The notes beneath the pieces were generated by a model, which saw only the letters and a list, made by a program, of their open reading frames with translations, searched no databases and was not told the origin of the DNA. DNA of 26,170 bases from SpSt-600 sp042408195 (GTDB lineage Bacteria; Chloroflexota; Anaerolineae; SpSt-600): the NCBI GenBank assembly GCA_042408195.1, contig JBHOQL010000075.1, forward strand, positions 1-26,170. Reading direction: 5' to 3'. The position numbers and the translations under genes are program-made. Below, one piece after another: positions 6,882-13,548 of this stretch (the stretch's first letter is position 1; each line of letters starts with the position of its first letter).

Positions 6882-7913
6882 CTACCTCCTTATTCCAAGC
6901 CTGAGGTTTGGGACTACATCAAGGTCCCAGCCACTCCTGTGGCCTTTAATCAGGTTAAAGTAGCCAGCGGCAGCAACCATGGCAGCATTATCGGTGCACA
7001 GCTCTGGAGGGGGCCAGCGGACCGGCACAGGGATTGAGGCTTTCATCCTTTCCCGCAACAGCGAATTGGCCGCAACACCTCCCGCCAGAAGAACTTCTTT
7101 GACCCGATAATTCACAGCTGCCTGGCGCGTTTTCTCCACCAGGACATCCACCACTGCTTCTTGGAAAGAGGCAGCCAAGTCAGCAACAGGCACATTTTCG
7201 GGCAACTTGGTCCCCGGTTTCAGGGAAATGCCTTCCCCATACTGCTGAAGTTCCCTTAGGACAGCAGTCTTCAGTCCGCTGAAGCTGAAGTTGTAAGTGC
7301 CCCTGAGCCAGGCCCTTGGGAACCTGAAGGCTTCGGGATTCCCCCGCTTCGCCTCCCGTTCAATAGCTGGCCCTCCTGGAAAACCAAGCCCGAGCAATCG
7401 GGCGACCTTGTCAAAGGCTTCTCCGGCAGCATCGTCCAGGGTATATCCCAACTCCTCGTATTCTCCGTGGTCTTTCATGAGGAAGAGGGAAGTATGCCCC
7501 CCCGAAACCACCAGGCAAAGGAGGGGGAACTCCGAAGGGGGTTCGCCCGTAAGCCAGTTGGCGTAAATGTGCGCTTCAATGTGGTTTATACCGATGAGAG
7601 GCAAATTCTTAGCCCAAGCAATAGCCTTCGCTACGTTCACTCCTACAAGGAGGGAACCCGCCAATCCCGGCCCATATGTGACGGCCACCCCGCTTAAATC
7701 TTCCCAGGTCACCCCTGCTTTTTCCAGGGCTTCCTCAATTACCGGAATTATGGAGAGGATGTGCTGGCGGGAGGCGAGCTCGGGAAAGACTCCACCATAA
7801 CGGCGGTGTATTTCAATCTGGGATGCCACTACACTGGAAAGGATAAAGCATCCATCCCTTACCACCGCAGCCGAAGTTTCATCGCAAGAAGTCTCGATCC
7901 CCAATATGAGCAT
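6882..7913 (-). CDS. tsaD: tRNA N6-adenosine threonylcarbamoyltransferase
   Basis: TsaD transfers the threonylcarbamoyl group from threonylcarbamoyl-AMP to A37 of ANN-decoding tRNAs, as the catalytic subunit with TsaB and TsaE. The 343-residue length is normal. Motifs include the N-terminal LGIETSCDETSAAVV, the metal-binding histidines in NHIEAHIYA, the nucleotide-binding VSGGHTSL, and LLAGGVAANSLLRERM followed by CTDNAAMVAAAG. The ATG at 7913 has a GGGGGA site upstream. A sigma-70-like promoter lies at 7942-7970, directly between this gene and the terminator of the SAM operon, so tsaD begins a new transcription unit that continues into the FAD-subunit gene. Confidence 0.97.
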   Translation of the reverse strand: MLILGIETSCDETSAAVVRDGCFILSSVVASQIEIHRRYGGVFPELASRQHILSIIPVIEEALEKAGVTWEDLSGVAVTYGPGLAGSLLVGVNVAKAIAWAKNLPLIGINHIEAHIYANWLTGEPPSEFPLLCLVVSGGHTSLFLMKDHGEYEELGYTLDDAAGEAFDKVARLLGLGFPGGPAIEREAKRGNPEAFRFPRAWLRGTYNFSFSGLKTAVLRELQQYGEGISLKPGTKLPENVPVADLAASFQEAVVDVLVEKTRQAAVNYRVKEVLLAGGVAANSLLRERMKASIPVPVRWPPPELCTDNAAMVAAAGYFNLIKGHRSGWDLDVVPNLRLGIRR

Positions 7914-7941
7914 ACGCTATTCCCCCTGCAAGAGCAGAAAA

Positions 7942-7970
7942 ATGATACACCGAACCGCCAGCAAAGGCAA
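7942..7970 (-). promoter_or_regulatory. Candidate sigma-70 promoter for tsaD
   Basis: Minus strand: TTGCCT (7970-7965), a 17-nt spacer, then TATCAT (7947-7942), 29 nt before the tsaD ATG. The position just after the upstream operon terminator makes it credible although both boxes are imperfect. Confidence 0.55.
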
Positions 7971-7980
7971 GCCCTTGGGC

Positions 7981-8038
7981 AAATCAAAAGGGGCCTGATT
8001 TCCCAGCCTGTGGGTGAGTGCTGGGAAAGCCAGGCCCC
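7981..8038 (-). terminator. Intrinsic terminator of the SAM-cycle operon
   Basis: A long stem-loop lies at 8038-7990 on the minus strand, with arms GGGGCCTG and CAGGCCCC and an inner CTTTCCCAGC / GCTGGGAAAT pairing. It is followed by TTTTGATTT (7989-7981). It begins 24 nt past the SAM synthetase stop codon and separates this unit from tsaD. Confidence 0.85.
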
Positions 8039-8062
8039 TCTTACACTGGGAGAGAGGCAGCT

Positions 8063-9268
8063 CTACCAGACTGGATATTCTCCGCGGGAAAGGGCAGCGG
8101 TAAACTCGTAAATGTTGGCCAGTTCTTGCTCTATTATGGCCACCACATCGCCCCTTATGGCTTCAAGCTCAACTCCTGGTTTGAGGATGAGCTGGGCTGA
8201 AGCGATGAGAGGCTGGTCTATAGGCCGCCCAATTTGGGAGCATAGCCACACGTATACTTCTTCTATCCCCTCCACCCGTCGGTAGAGCTGATCAGCGATG
8301 CGATGAGTGAGGAGATTGTAGATTTTGCCCACGTGGCTCACAGGGTTCTTACCGGCGGCAGCTTCAGTGCTCATGGGCCTGTTCAGGGCAATAACTCCGT
8401 TCACCTTGTTCCCGCGCCCAACCTGACCGCAATCGCCGCCTTCTGCGCTGGTGCCCAGGACTGTAAGGTACATGCCGGCCTCGCCTCTGCCTGGGGCATC
8501 AAGGGTGTTGAGGTCAATGGTTATGTGGTCAAAGTCCATATTTTTGCTCTCCACGAAGGCCTTTATGGCTTCCCTTATCTCCTCCTTACGGGCGAAATAA
8601 TGGGCCTCGCTCTCAACGAACCGGTCTACGAAAGCCATTGCAATGGTAAGGGTGAGGTGACGGTTGTAGCGGTAGCCCATAACTTTTATATCTTCGCCGG
8701 ATTCGGGGAAGCGCGCCTTAAATTCGGGAGAATTGAGGAAGCGCTCCACCTCGTAGACAATACGCTCTGTCTGGGTTAAAGGGGCATAGCCAACGGCAGC
8801 AGAGGTATCATTGGCGCCGATTACTTCCCTTGCGAAGATGTCCACCAACTCTGGGGAACCAGGCTTTATTTCATTCTGATAAACAACGTGCTTTTCCGGA
8901 TCTACGAAGCGCAGGTTCCTGCGGATCCAGCTCTTGGCGGTTTCAATGGCGATTTCTCCCACGGGTATTTTCTTGCCTTGGAATTCGTAGATGGCTCTAT
9001 CGCCGAAGATGAGCTTCATTGGCTCTATGACTCTGCCTCCACCTATTTTGGGTTCGGTGATCCCTGCTACCAGAAAGCCTTTATCGATGTTGTGGTGCAG
9101 GATTTTGCCGAAGGTTTCGGTGTAGGCCCTGCACAGAGCTACCGAAACCTCTTCCATTATAGCATCACAGATGGAATCAGGATGGCCCGTCCCTTTGCGC
9201 TCCACGAGTTCTACCTGCTGCGCTTCCACTGGGGCGGACTTGAGGGCTTCTATCAGGATGTTTCTCAT
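8063..9268 (-). CDS. mat: Archaeal-type S-adenosylmethionine synthetase (methionine adenosyltransferase)
   Basis: The enzyme makes S-adenosylmethionine from methionine and ATP in the cytoplasm. The 401-residue protein belongs to the archaeal MAT family rather than the bacterial MetK family. It has the ATP loop VERKGTGHPDSICDAIMEE, the central NLNTLDAPGRGEAGMYLTVL, and GTSAEGGDCGQVGRGNKVNG followed by RPMSTEAAAGKNPVSHVGKI. The usual MetK signatures are absent. The ATG at 9268 follows a GAGGAGG site and lies 12 nt downstream of the MetE-like gene. It is the last gene of the riboswitch-controlled unit and makes the very ligand the riboswitch senses. Archaeal-type MAT occurs in a minority of bacteria, including thermophiles; ancient transfer is the likely explanation. 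Confidence 0.95.
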   Translation of the reverse strand: MRNILIEALKSAPVEAQQVELVERKGTGHPDSICDAIMEEVSVALCRAYTETFGKILHHNIDKGFLVAGITEPKIGGGRVIEPMKLIFGDRAIYEFQGKKIPVGEIAIETAKSWIRRNLRFVDPEKHVVYQNEIKPGSPELVDIFAREVIGANDTSAAVGYAPLTQTERIVYEVERFLNSPEFKARFPESGEDIKVMGYRYNRHLTLTIAMAFVDRFVESEAHYFARKEEIREAIKAFVESKNMDFDHITIDLNTLDAPGRGEAGMYLTVLGTSAEGGDCGQVGRGNKVNGVIALNRPMSTEAAAGKNPVSHVGKIYNLLTHRIADQLYRRVEGIEEVYVWLCSQIGRPIDQPLIASAQLILKPGVELEAIRGDVVAIIEQELANIYEFTAALSRGEYPVW

Positions 9269-9280
9269 TTTTCCACCTCC

Positions 9281-10312
9281 TCAAAGGTATTTGTCCTGCA
9301 ACCTTTTGGCTACTTCCGCTGCCATTTTTATGACTTTCTCAGCAGTCTCTCGACTCAGGGAACCGGTCCCACAGGAAGGGGTTATCATGGAAGCATTTAG
9401 GATCGCTTCCCTGGGAACGCTTTTCTTCACCAGAAGGGATATCGCTTCTTCCAGCCTGGCCATTAGGCTTTCGGGAGTCTCGCGGTGAACCTCCTCGCCG
9501 GCAGGGACTATCCCCCAGGCGATTATTCCGCCCCGCTCCAGGAAGCGTTTCACTTCCTCGGGATAGAGGGCCAGATTTTCGGCGTATCCATAGGCGTCAA
9601 GATTGAGGATGTCAATGGATGTTTCCAGAAGGATTGACCAGTCGGTATTGGCGCAGCAGTGGATGCCCTTTAAGCCCTTTATCCCTGAAAGCACTTCCTC
9701 CACCAGGGATATGACCTGCTCGCGGCTAAGGGGAACGAAAGCTGAGCCGAAAGTAGCCATGTACGGTTCATCTACAAAGATGATAGTGTTGGGAGAGAGC
9801 TTCTTGAGCTCCTTTTCCTGCCAGGCAGCTTTCAAGCGAAGGTGTTTGGCCACAGCCTCAGCAAGAACCTCATCATAGAGAATCGGACGCCTGTCCTGAT
9901 CTACCACGGCCAGCCCCCAACTCACCGGCCCCGTGACTTGACCTTTCACGGCAATTGTGTGATGACCGGAAAGGAACTGATGGGCAGTAGCTAGACCTTG
10001 GGCATAGTCGGGACTTATGGCTCCATGTTCCAATTTGTTCTCAAGGTAAGCTATGTAGAGGGCCTCTAGCTCAGGCTCCAGGTCCTTTGTCCTATCCACG
10101 TATATTCGTTGGTTCTCCATATCCAGGGTCAATCCAGGGAATCTTTCAGAGAACTGGACATACATGTTTTCCAAGAAACTGCGGCGAGGCAATTGAGGCC
10201 AGTTGGGAACAGCGGGTACATTTTCTAAAATCAGAGACCAGGCTTCCCCAACATTGGTGTGAGGCAGGCTTCCTACAGTTGTAAGTTGCCAAAGCAGTTT
10301 GCTTTTATCCAT
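9281..10312 (-). CDS. Short MetE-like methionine synthase (UROD/MetE superfamily)
   Basis: The 343-residue protein corresponds to the catalytic C-terminal half of cobalamin-independent methionine synthase; the N-terminal MetE domain is missing. It starts TTVGSLPHTN, typical of this superfamily. The zinc/homocysteine site is seen as His218-x-Cys220 in GIHCCANTDW and Cys314 in TPSCGTGSLS. The Glu ligand region reads ILNLDAYGY, with Asp where MetE has Glu. Short core MetE enzymes in archaea and some anaerobic Chloroflexota are known to take methyl groups from corrinoid donors rather than folate. That donor is an inference here. The gene lies 12 nt after the MBL-fold gene and 12 nt before the SAM synthetase, so it probably supplies methionine for it. 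A different methyltransferase substrate cannot be excluded. Confidence 0.8.
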   Translation of the reverse strand: MDKSKLLWQLTTVGSLPHTNVGEAWSLILENVPAVPNWPQLPRRSFLENMYVQFSERFPGLTLDMENQRIYVDRTKDLEPELEALYIAYLENKLEHGAISPDYAQGLATAHQFLSGHHTIAVKGQVTGPVSWGLAVVDQDRRPILYDEVLAEAVAKHLRLKAAWQEKELKKLSPNTIIFVDEPYMATFGSAFVPLSREQVISLVEEVLSGIKGLKGIHCCANTDWSILLETSIDILNLDAYGYAENLALYPEEVKRFLERGGIIAWGIVPAGEEVHRETPESLMARLEEAISLLVKKSVPREAILNASMITPSCGTGSLSRETAEKVIKMAAEVAKRLQDKYL

Positions 10313-10324
10313 AAGGGCCTCCCG

Positions 10325-11212
10325 TTAAACCCTTAGCCACAGAAGTCTGTTGTCTTCTACAAAGGCTTCAGCCACCCCCGCTTTTTCCAAAGATGAAAGG
10401 GCGGCGTAGATGGTGGTTCGGCAAAGGCAGTAATGAGGAAGATCACGGTAGCTTACGCCCAACGCCCGAGCCACAACTTGCATAATGGCCGCTTCATCAG
10501 AGGGGTTTGCTATTGCCTCCAATACCATGTCCCTTATCTCTTCCAGGCGCTTGCGATTAGCTCTGGCCAGCAGTGTCGGATCCTGGAGGATTTCCCCGTG
10601 CCCTGGGACAAAGTAATCGTAAGGCCAGAGGCCTTCTTCAAACTTTCTGAGGGTCTCTATAGCTGAATCCATATCGGTGCAGTAAGGTATGCCGTGTTTA
10701 ACCAAGGTTTCAGCAGGAAAGAAGGCATCGGCACAGAAGAAAGTATCCTCAAAGGCCAGGCCTACTTGCCCCGGGGAGTGTCCCGGCAGAGGATGCACAA
10801 TAATGGCGAGTCCCTCAACCTCTAATATTCCTCCATCAATAAACCCATCTACCTGGCAGGGTCTGGCGAGGGTAAATTTTCCCTGAAGGGCCTTTGCCGG
10901 CCAGGCCCCACCAAAGAGCCAGAGGGGTTCAAGGACGGGATTTTCCACCACGGCAGCTTCAAACTGGGAGCTGAAGACCTTAACCCCGAACCTTTCCTTT
11001 ATCGCGGCCGCCCCACCGAAGTGATCGGCATGGGCGTGGGTGATGATTAGAGCACAAGCTTTGGCTTCAATCTCTCCCAGCCCTTTTGCCACCTGCCTAG
11101 CTGAGTCCTTGTCCAAACCGCTGTCCACTACCAGAGCTTTACCGTTTGAAACCACGAAGCCTATGTTGGAACCGCCGGGAAGCAACCAGGTGCTTTTCCC
11201 CACCTTTTTCAA
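10325..11212 (-). CDS. Metallo-beta-lactamase-fold hydrolase
   Basis: The 295-residue cytoplasmic protein has the full metal-binding signature of the fold: THAHADHFGG (His59, His61, Asp63, His64), PLPGHSPGQVGLAF, an Asp in the TFFCADAFF strand and VPGHGE near residue 200. The C-terminal 90 residues are helical and resemble the extra domain of MBL hydrolases that act on thioesters or similar small substrates (LACTB2-like). It starts at TTG 11212 with a GAGGAGGG site, one base after the mtnA stop. It sits between methionine salvage and methionine synthesis genes under a SAM riboswitch, so a role in sulfur-metabolite hydrolysis is inferred. The substrate is unknown. Confidence 0.85.
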   Translation of the reverse strand: MKKVGKSTWLLPGGSNIGFVVSNGKALVVDSGLDKDSARQVAKGLGEIEAKACALIITHAHADHFGGAAAIKERFGVKVFSSQFEAAVVENPVLEPLWLFGGAWPAKALQGKFTLARPCQVDGFIDGGILEVEGLAIIVHPLPGHSPGQVGLAFEDTFFCADAFFPAETLVKHGIPYCTDMDSAIETLRKFEEGLWPYDYFVPGHGEILQDPTLLARANRKRLEEIRDMVLEAIANPSDEAAIMQVVARALGVSYRDLPHYCLCRTTIYAALSSLEKAGVAEAFVEDNRLLWLRV

Positions 11213-11213
11213 T

Positions 11214-12248
11214 TTAACCCTCCTCTACAATGCGGCGCAGGTTTAAATCAAAGGGCGGATAAACTATACCCTTCTCAGTTACGATCCCCGTTACGAAACG
11301 GTGGGGGGTTACGTCAAAAGCCGGGTTGTAGACTGGAAAGCCTTCCGGAGCTATTGGTATGCCCTCTATGTGGGTTACCTCAGTCGTGTCCCTCTCTTCA
11401 ATGGGGATGTGCTCCCCAGAGGGGATGGAAAGGTCTATAGTAGAAATAGGGGCTACAGAGTAAAAGGGAATGCCGTGTTCATGGGCCAAGACTGCCAGGT
11501 TGTAAGTCCCAATTTTGTTAGCTACATCTCCATTGGCTGCGATGCGGTCTGCTCCTACCAGGACTATGTCTACTTTCCCCTGACGCATCAGCAGGCCGGC
11601 CACATTGTCGGCTATGAGGGTAGCTGGGATACCAAGTTGCTTGAGTTCCCAAGCGGTGAGGCGAGCTCCCTGAAGGCGAGGACGAGTTTCATCCACCCAG
11701 ACGTGGATGCGTTTGCCCTGCTCCCATGCTGTCCTTATGACTCCGAGGGCAGTGCCGTAATCCACTGTTGCCAGAGCACCGGTATTGCAATGAGTGAGGA
11801 TGTTAAAGCCGTCCTTTATCAAAGTAGCCCCATGCAGGCCTATCTTCTTGTTGGTCTCTACGTCTTCTTCGGCAATTAACTGGGCCTCTGTAATTACAGT
11901 TTCCCTTAGGGAAGCCAAGTCACCCCGATGGGAGCGCGCCTTCGCCATAACTCTGTCCAAGGCCCAGAAGAGGTTAACGGCAGTAGGGCGCGTATTACTG
12001 AGTATAGAAGCTGCCTCTTCCAGCTCTTCGAGAAGCTCTTCACGTGAAGAAGCACGAGAATGGTAAGCTACCAAAGCGAGGCCAAAGGCGGCTGCTACCC
12101 CTATAGCGGGAGCTCCTCGGATGTGCATCTCCTTTATCGCGACAGCGATCTGCTGGTAGCTCGTGCATTCTTCCACTACCAGACGGTGGGGCAGTTGCCG
12201 CTGATCTATCAACCTTACAATACCGTTGTGCAATTCAATGGTGCGCAA
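11214..12248 (-). CDS. mtnA: Methylthioribose-1-phosphate isomerase
   Basis: The enzyme isomerizes 5-methylthioribose-1-phosphate to methylthioribulose-1-phosphate in the methionine salvage pathway, recycling methylthioadenosine. The 344-residue sequence shows IRGAPAIGVAAAFG, the catalytic Cys154 in THCNTGALATVDYGTALGV, the catalytic Asp234 in VGADRIAANGDVANKIGTY and FYSVAPISTID. These separate it from eIF2B subunits and ribose-1,5-bisphosphate isomerases. The start is a TTG at 12248 preceded by AGGAGGG at good spacing. It is the first gene after the SAM-I riboswitch, so it should be repressed when SAM is plentiful. No other mtn genes are visible in the window. Confidence 0.95.
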   Translation of the reverse strand: MRTIELHNGIVRLIDQRQLPHRLVVEECTSYQQIAVAIKEMHIRGAPAIGVAAAFGLALVAYHSRASSREELLEELEEAASILSNTRPTAVNLFWALDRVMAKARSHRGDLASLRETVITEAQLIAEEDVETNKKIGLHGATLIKDGFNILTHCNTGALATVDYGTALGVIRTAWEQGKRIHVWVDETRPRLQGARLTAWELKQLGIPATLIADNVAGLLMRQGKVDIVLVGADRIAANGDVANKIGTYNLAVLAHEHGIPFYSVAPISTIDLSIPSGEHIPIEERDTTEVTHIEGIPIAPEGFPVYNPAFDVTPHRFVTGIVTEKGIVYPPFDLNLRRIVEEG

Positions 12249-12266
12249 TCTACCCTCCTGCTGCGC

Positions 12267-12297
12267 AAAAAATTAAAGGCACCCTGTTCTGGGCGCC
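12267..12297 (-). terminator. Second terminator-like hairpin in the mtnA leader
   Basis: Minus strand: GGCGCCC (12297-12291), loop AGAACA, GGGTGCC (12284-12278), followed by TTTAATTTTTT (12277-12267). It lies between the riboswitch terminator and the mtnA ribosome site. It has the form of an intrinsic terminator and would add basal attenuation. It could instead be a stabilising leader hairpin. Confidence 0.5.
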
Positions 12298-12306
12298 GAA
12301 AGGAAC

Positions 12307-12330
12307 AAAAAATCCCTCCAATGAGAGGGA
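12307..12330 (-). terminator. Riboswitch-controlled intrinsic terminator (SAM-I expression platform)
   Basis: Minus strand: TCCCTC (12330-12325), loop TCATTG, GAGGGA (12318-12313), then six Ts (12312-12307). The CTCTCAT in the 5' half and loop is complementary to ATGAGAG in the 3' strand of riboswitch helix P1. Without SAM, that pairing would form an antiterminator. With SAM, P1 holds the segment and the terminator forms. Confidence 0.85.
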
Positions 12331-12348
12331 AATCTCCACCGGATCCCA

Positions 12349-12471
12349 CTCTCATCTCCCAGTAATGCCTTGGAGGGCATACTGCCGGAATTGGCACCTG
12401 GAACCGGATTTCCTCCGGTTCTGGTTGCCGGGGCTTCACAGGGCCGGTCCCTCCACCCCTCTTGATAAGAG
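12349..12471 (-). ncRNA. SAM-I (S-box) riboswitch aptamer
   Basis: The minus strand carries the conserved S-box core. P1 5' strand CTCTTATC (12471-12464) is followed by AAGAGGGGTGGAGGGA, CCGGCCC, TGTGAAGCCCCGGCAACC, a P3 hairpin AACCGGAGGAAATCCGGTT, the signature GGTGCCAATTCC and a P4 hairpin around GTATGCCCTCCAAGGCATTAC. The P1 3' strand GATGAGAG (12356-12349) closes the fold. Length (123 nt) and order match SAM-I. It binds S-adenosylmethionine and should switch off the downstream mtnA, MBL, MetE-like and SAM synthetase genes through the adjacent terminator. Confidence 0.96.
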
Positions 12472-12516
12472 CGCCCGGATTTTTCTGCTCTTAAAGAGCA
12501 GGCTGAATTTTATCAA

Positions 12517-12545
12517 ATATTAGCACATAATTCCCCCCTTGTCAA
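12517..12545 (-). promoter_or_regulatory. Sigma-70 promoter of the SAM-riboswitch operon
   Basis: Minus strand: perfect TTGACA (12545-12540), 17-nt spacer, TAATAT (12522-12517). Transcription should start near 12510, about 40 nt before the riboswitch. A small hairpin (CTGCTC/GAGCAG, 12501-12485) lies between the two. Confidence 0.82.
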
Positions 12546-13156
12546 AAGGCGTTACAGCCGACACCCAGCTTTCCAACCTTGAAGCCGGTCTTTAAATACC
12601 CAAAGCTGATAGGGCAAGGCTGTGCACGCTCTACCGTTAGCCTGTACCGAAACCCAGCCCCAGCTACCCAAAAGTCCTTAGCCCAACTTTCGCTTCCGCT
12701 CTATCCACCCACACCACCGAATTCCAGACCACCTCAGTCCTTCCAGATAAGCCTCCATTTCGGGTCACAAGGAACAATCCGTAGCCCCATTCCTCTACTC
12801 GCCCATGCCCTTTCATGATTTCTTCCCAATCCAGAGGCTGCTCTAACCATTCCTTCATCGCCTGTCTCAACACCGGCTGATTCCCCTTTTCGGACGAAGG
12901 GTGCTCTCAAGAATCCGGCACCGGCACTCTATACCCTCAAAAGGCGCAGCGCAGCCTTTACCTCCTCTTGGGCTATCACCCGGCGCAGGCGGTAAACTAA
13001 CATCGTCACCACCCGAAGGACATCCTCTCTCACCTGTTCGCTTCTCCGCAGCCTTATTCCTCATCGCCTACTCACCCCATCAAAGCTTGTTCTATTTCTC
13101 CCCCTGGGGGTCGGCTACAGAATGACATTATCGAAAGGCCTTGCCTCCAACCCAAC
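12546..13156. other. Intergenic stretch without intact genes
   Basis: About 610 bases between two divergently acting promoters. Open frames on both strands are short and show no intact conserved protein. On the minus strand a possible transposase remnant is listed separately at 12664-12873. A 43-codon open stretch at 12929-13060 reads VREDVLRVVTMLVYRLRRV followed by IAQEEVKAALRLL; it has no family match I recognise. The region looks like decayed sequence, possibly from an old insertion. Confidence 0.5.
12664..12873 (-). pseudogene. Possible decayed ISAs1-type transposase fragment
   Basis: A 69-codon open stretch contains DWEEIMKGHGRVEEWGY and, further on, WNSVVWVDRAEAK. These resemble the C-terminal KGHGR[IV]E...W...VV.V.R pattern of ISAs1/H-repeat transposases. 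The catalytic DDE acidic residues and the rest of the protein are absent, and no terminal inverted repeats were found. If correct, it is a dead remnant of an insertion sequence. The similarity is from memory and short, so it may be chance. Confidence 0.33.
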
Positions 13157-13185
13157 TTGATAAAATTTTACTCCTGTGGTATAAT
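13157..13185 (+). promoter_or_regulatory. Strong sigma-70 promoter for the peroxiredoxin-rubrerythrin unit
   Basis: TTGATA (13157-13162), 17-nt spacer, perfect TATAAT (13180-13185). Transcription should start near 13192 and run into the selenoprotein gene. AT-rich flanks support it. No clear PerR or OxyR box was recognised. Confidence 0.8.
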
Positions 13186-13191
13186 TTAATT

Positions 13192-13548
13192 AGGATATCT
13201 CGGGAATGGCCGAACGCGCACCTTAGCTGGTTGGTAGGATAAAAGACATACGCTTGTACTGCAGTGAATTGCTACAATGTGGGCCATGCTGGAAACCAAG
13301 GAATACTTTTTGCCGAAGAAATTTGCAATCGGGTCGCAACTTCTCCCCTCACGATCAAGTTGGCAATTGTTCGCAATCCTCCTAAAGCTTAAAGGTTTCA
13401 GCCTCGCTGCCACCTTGTGGAGGTCCAGGTCTGTGCCTCGGCGCCGGGAGCTCGATAACGGTTTCAACCTCTGAGCCACCCTTCAGAGTGATAGCGATCT
13501 AAAAAGTTGTGAGTTGGCAATACCCAAGTCCCAGAAAGGAGGGAAGAG
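13192..13548 (+). other. Long 5' leader of the peroxiredoxin transcript
   Basis: About 355 bases separate the promoter from the peroxiredoxin start codon. No known riboswitch or RNA family was recognised. Two similar segments occur at 13397-13428 and 13459-13480 (GGTTTCAGCCTCGCTGCCACC and GGTTTCAACCTCTGAGCCACC, each split by mismatches). The minus strand is open through the whole stretch but looks non-genic. The leader may hold an undescribed regulatory RNA, or an internal promoter may make it irrelevant. Confidence 0.45.

Noticed and set aside
11301..11879. 192-codon plus-strand gene
   Set aside because: It lies wholly antisense to mtnA, which is conserved throughout, and has no recognisable domain.
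13186..13479. 97-codon minus-strand gene in the peroxiredoxin leader
   Set aside because: It lacks a ribosome site, runs back through the strong promoter and has no known domain. It is better treated as leader sequence.
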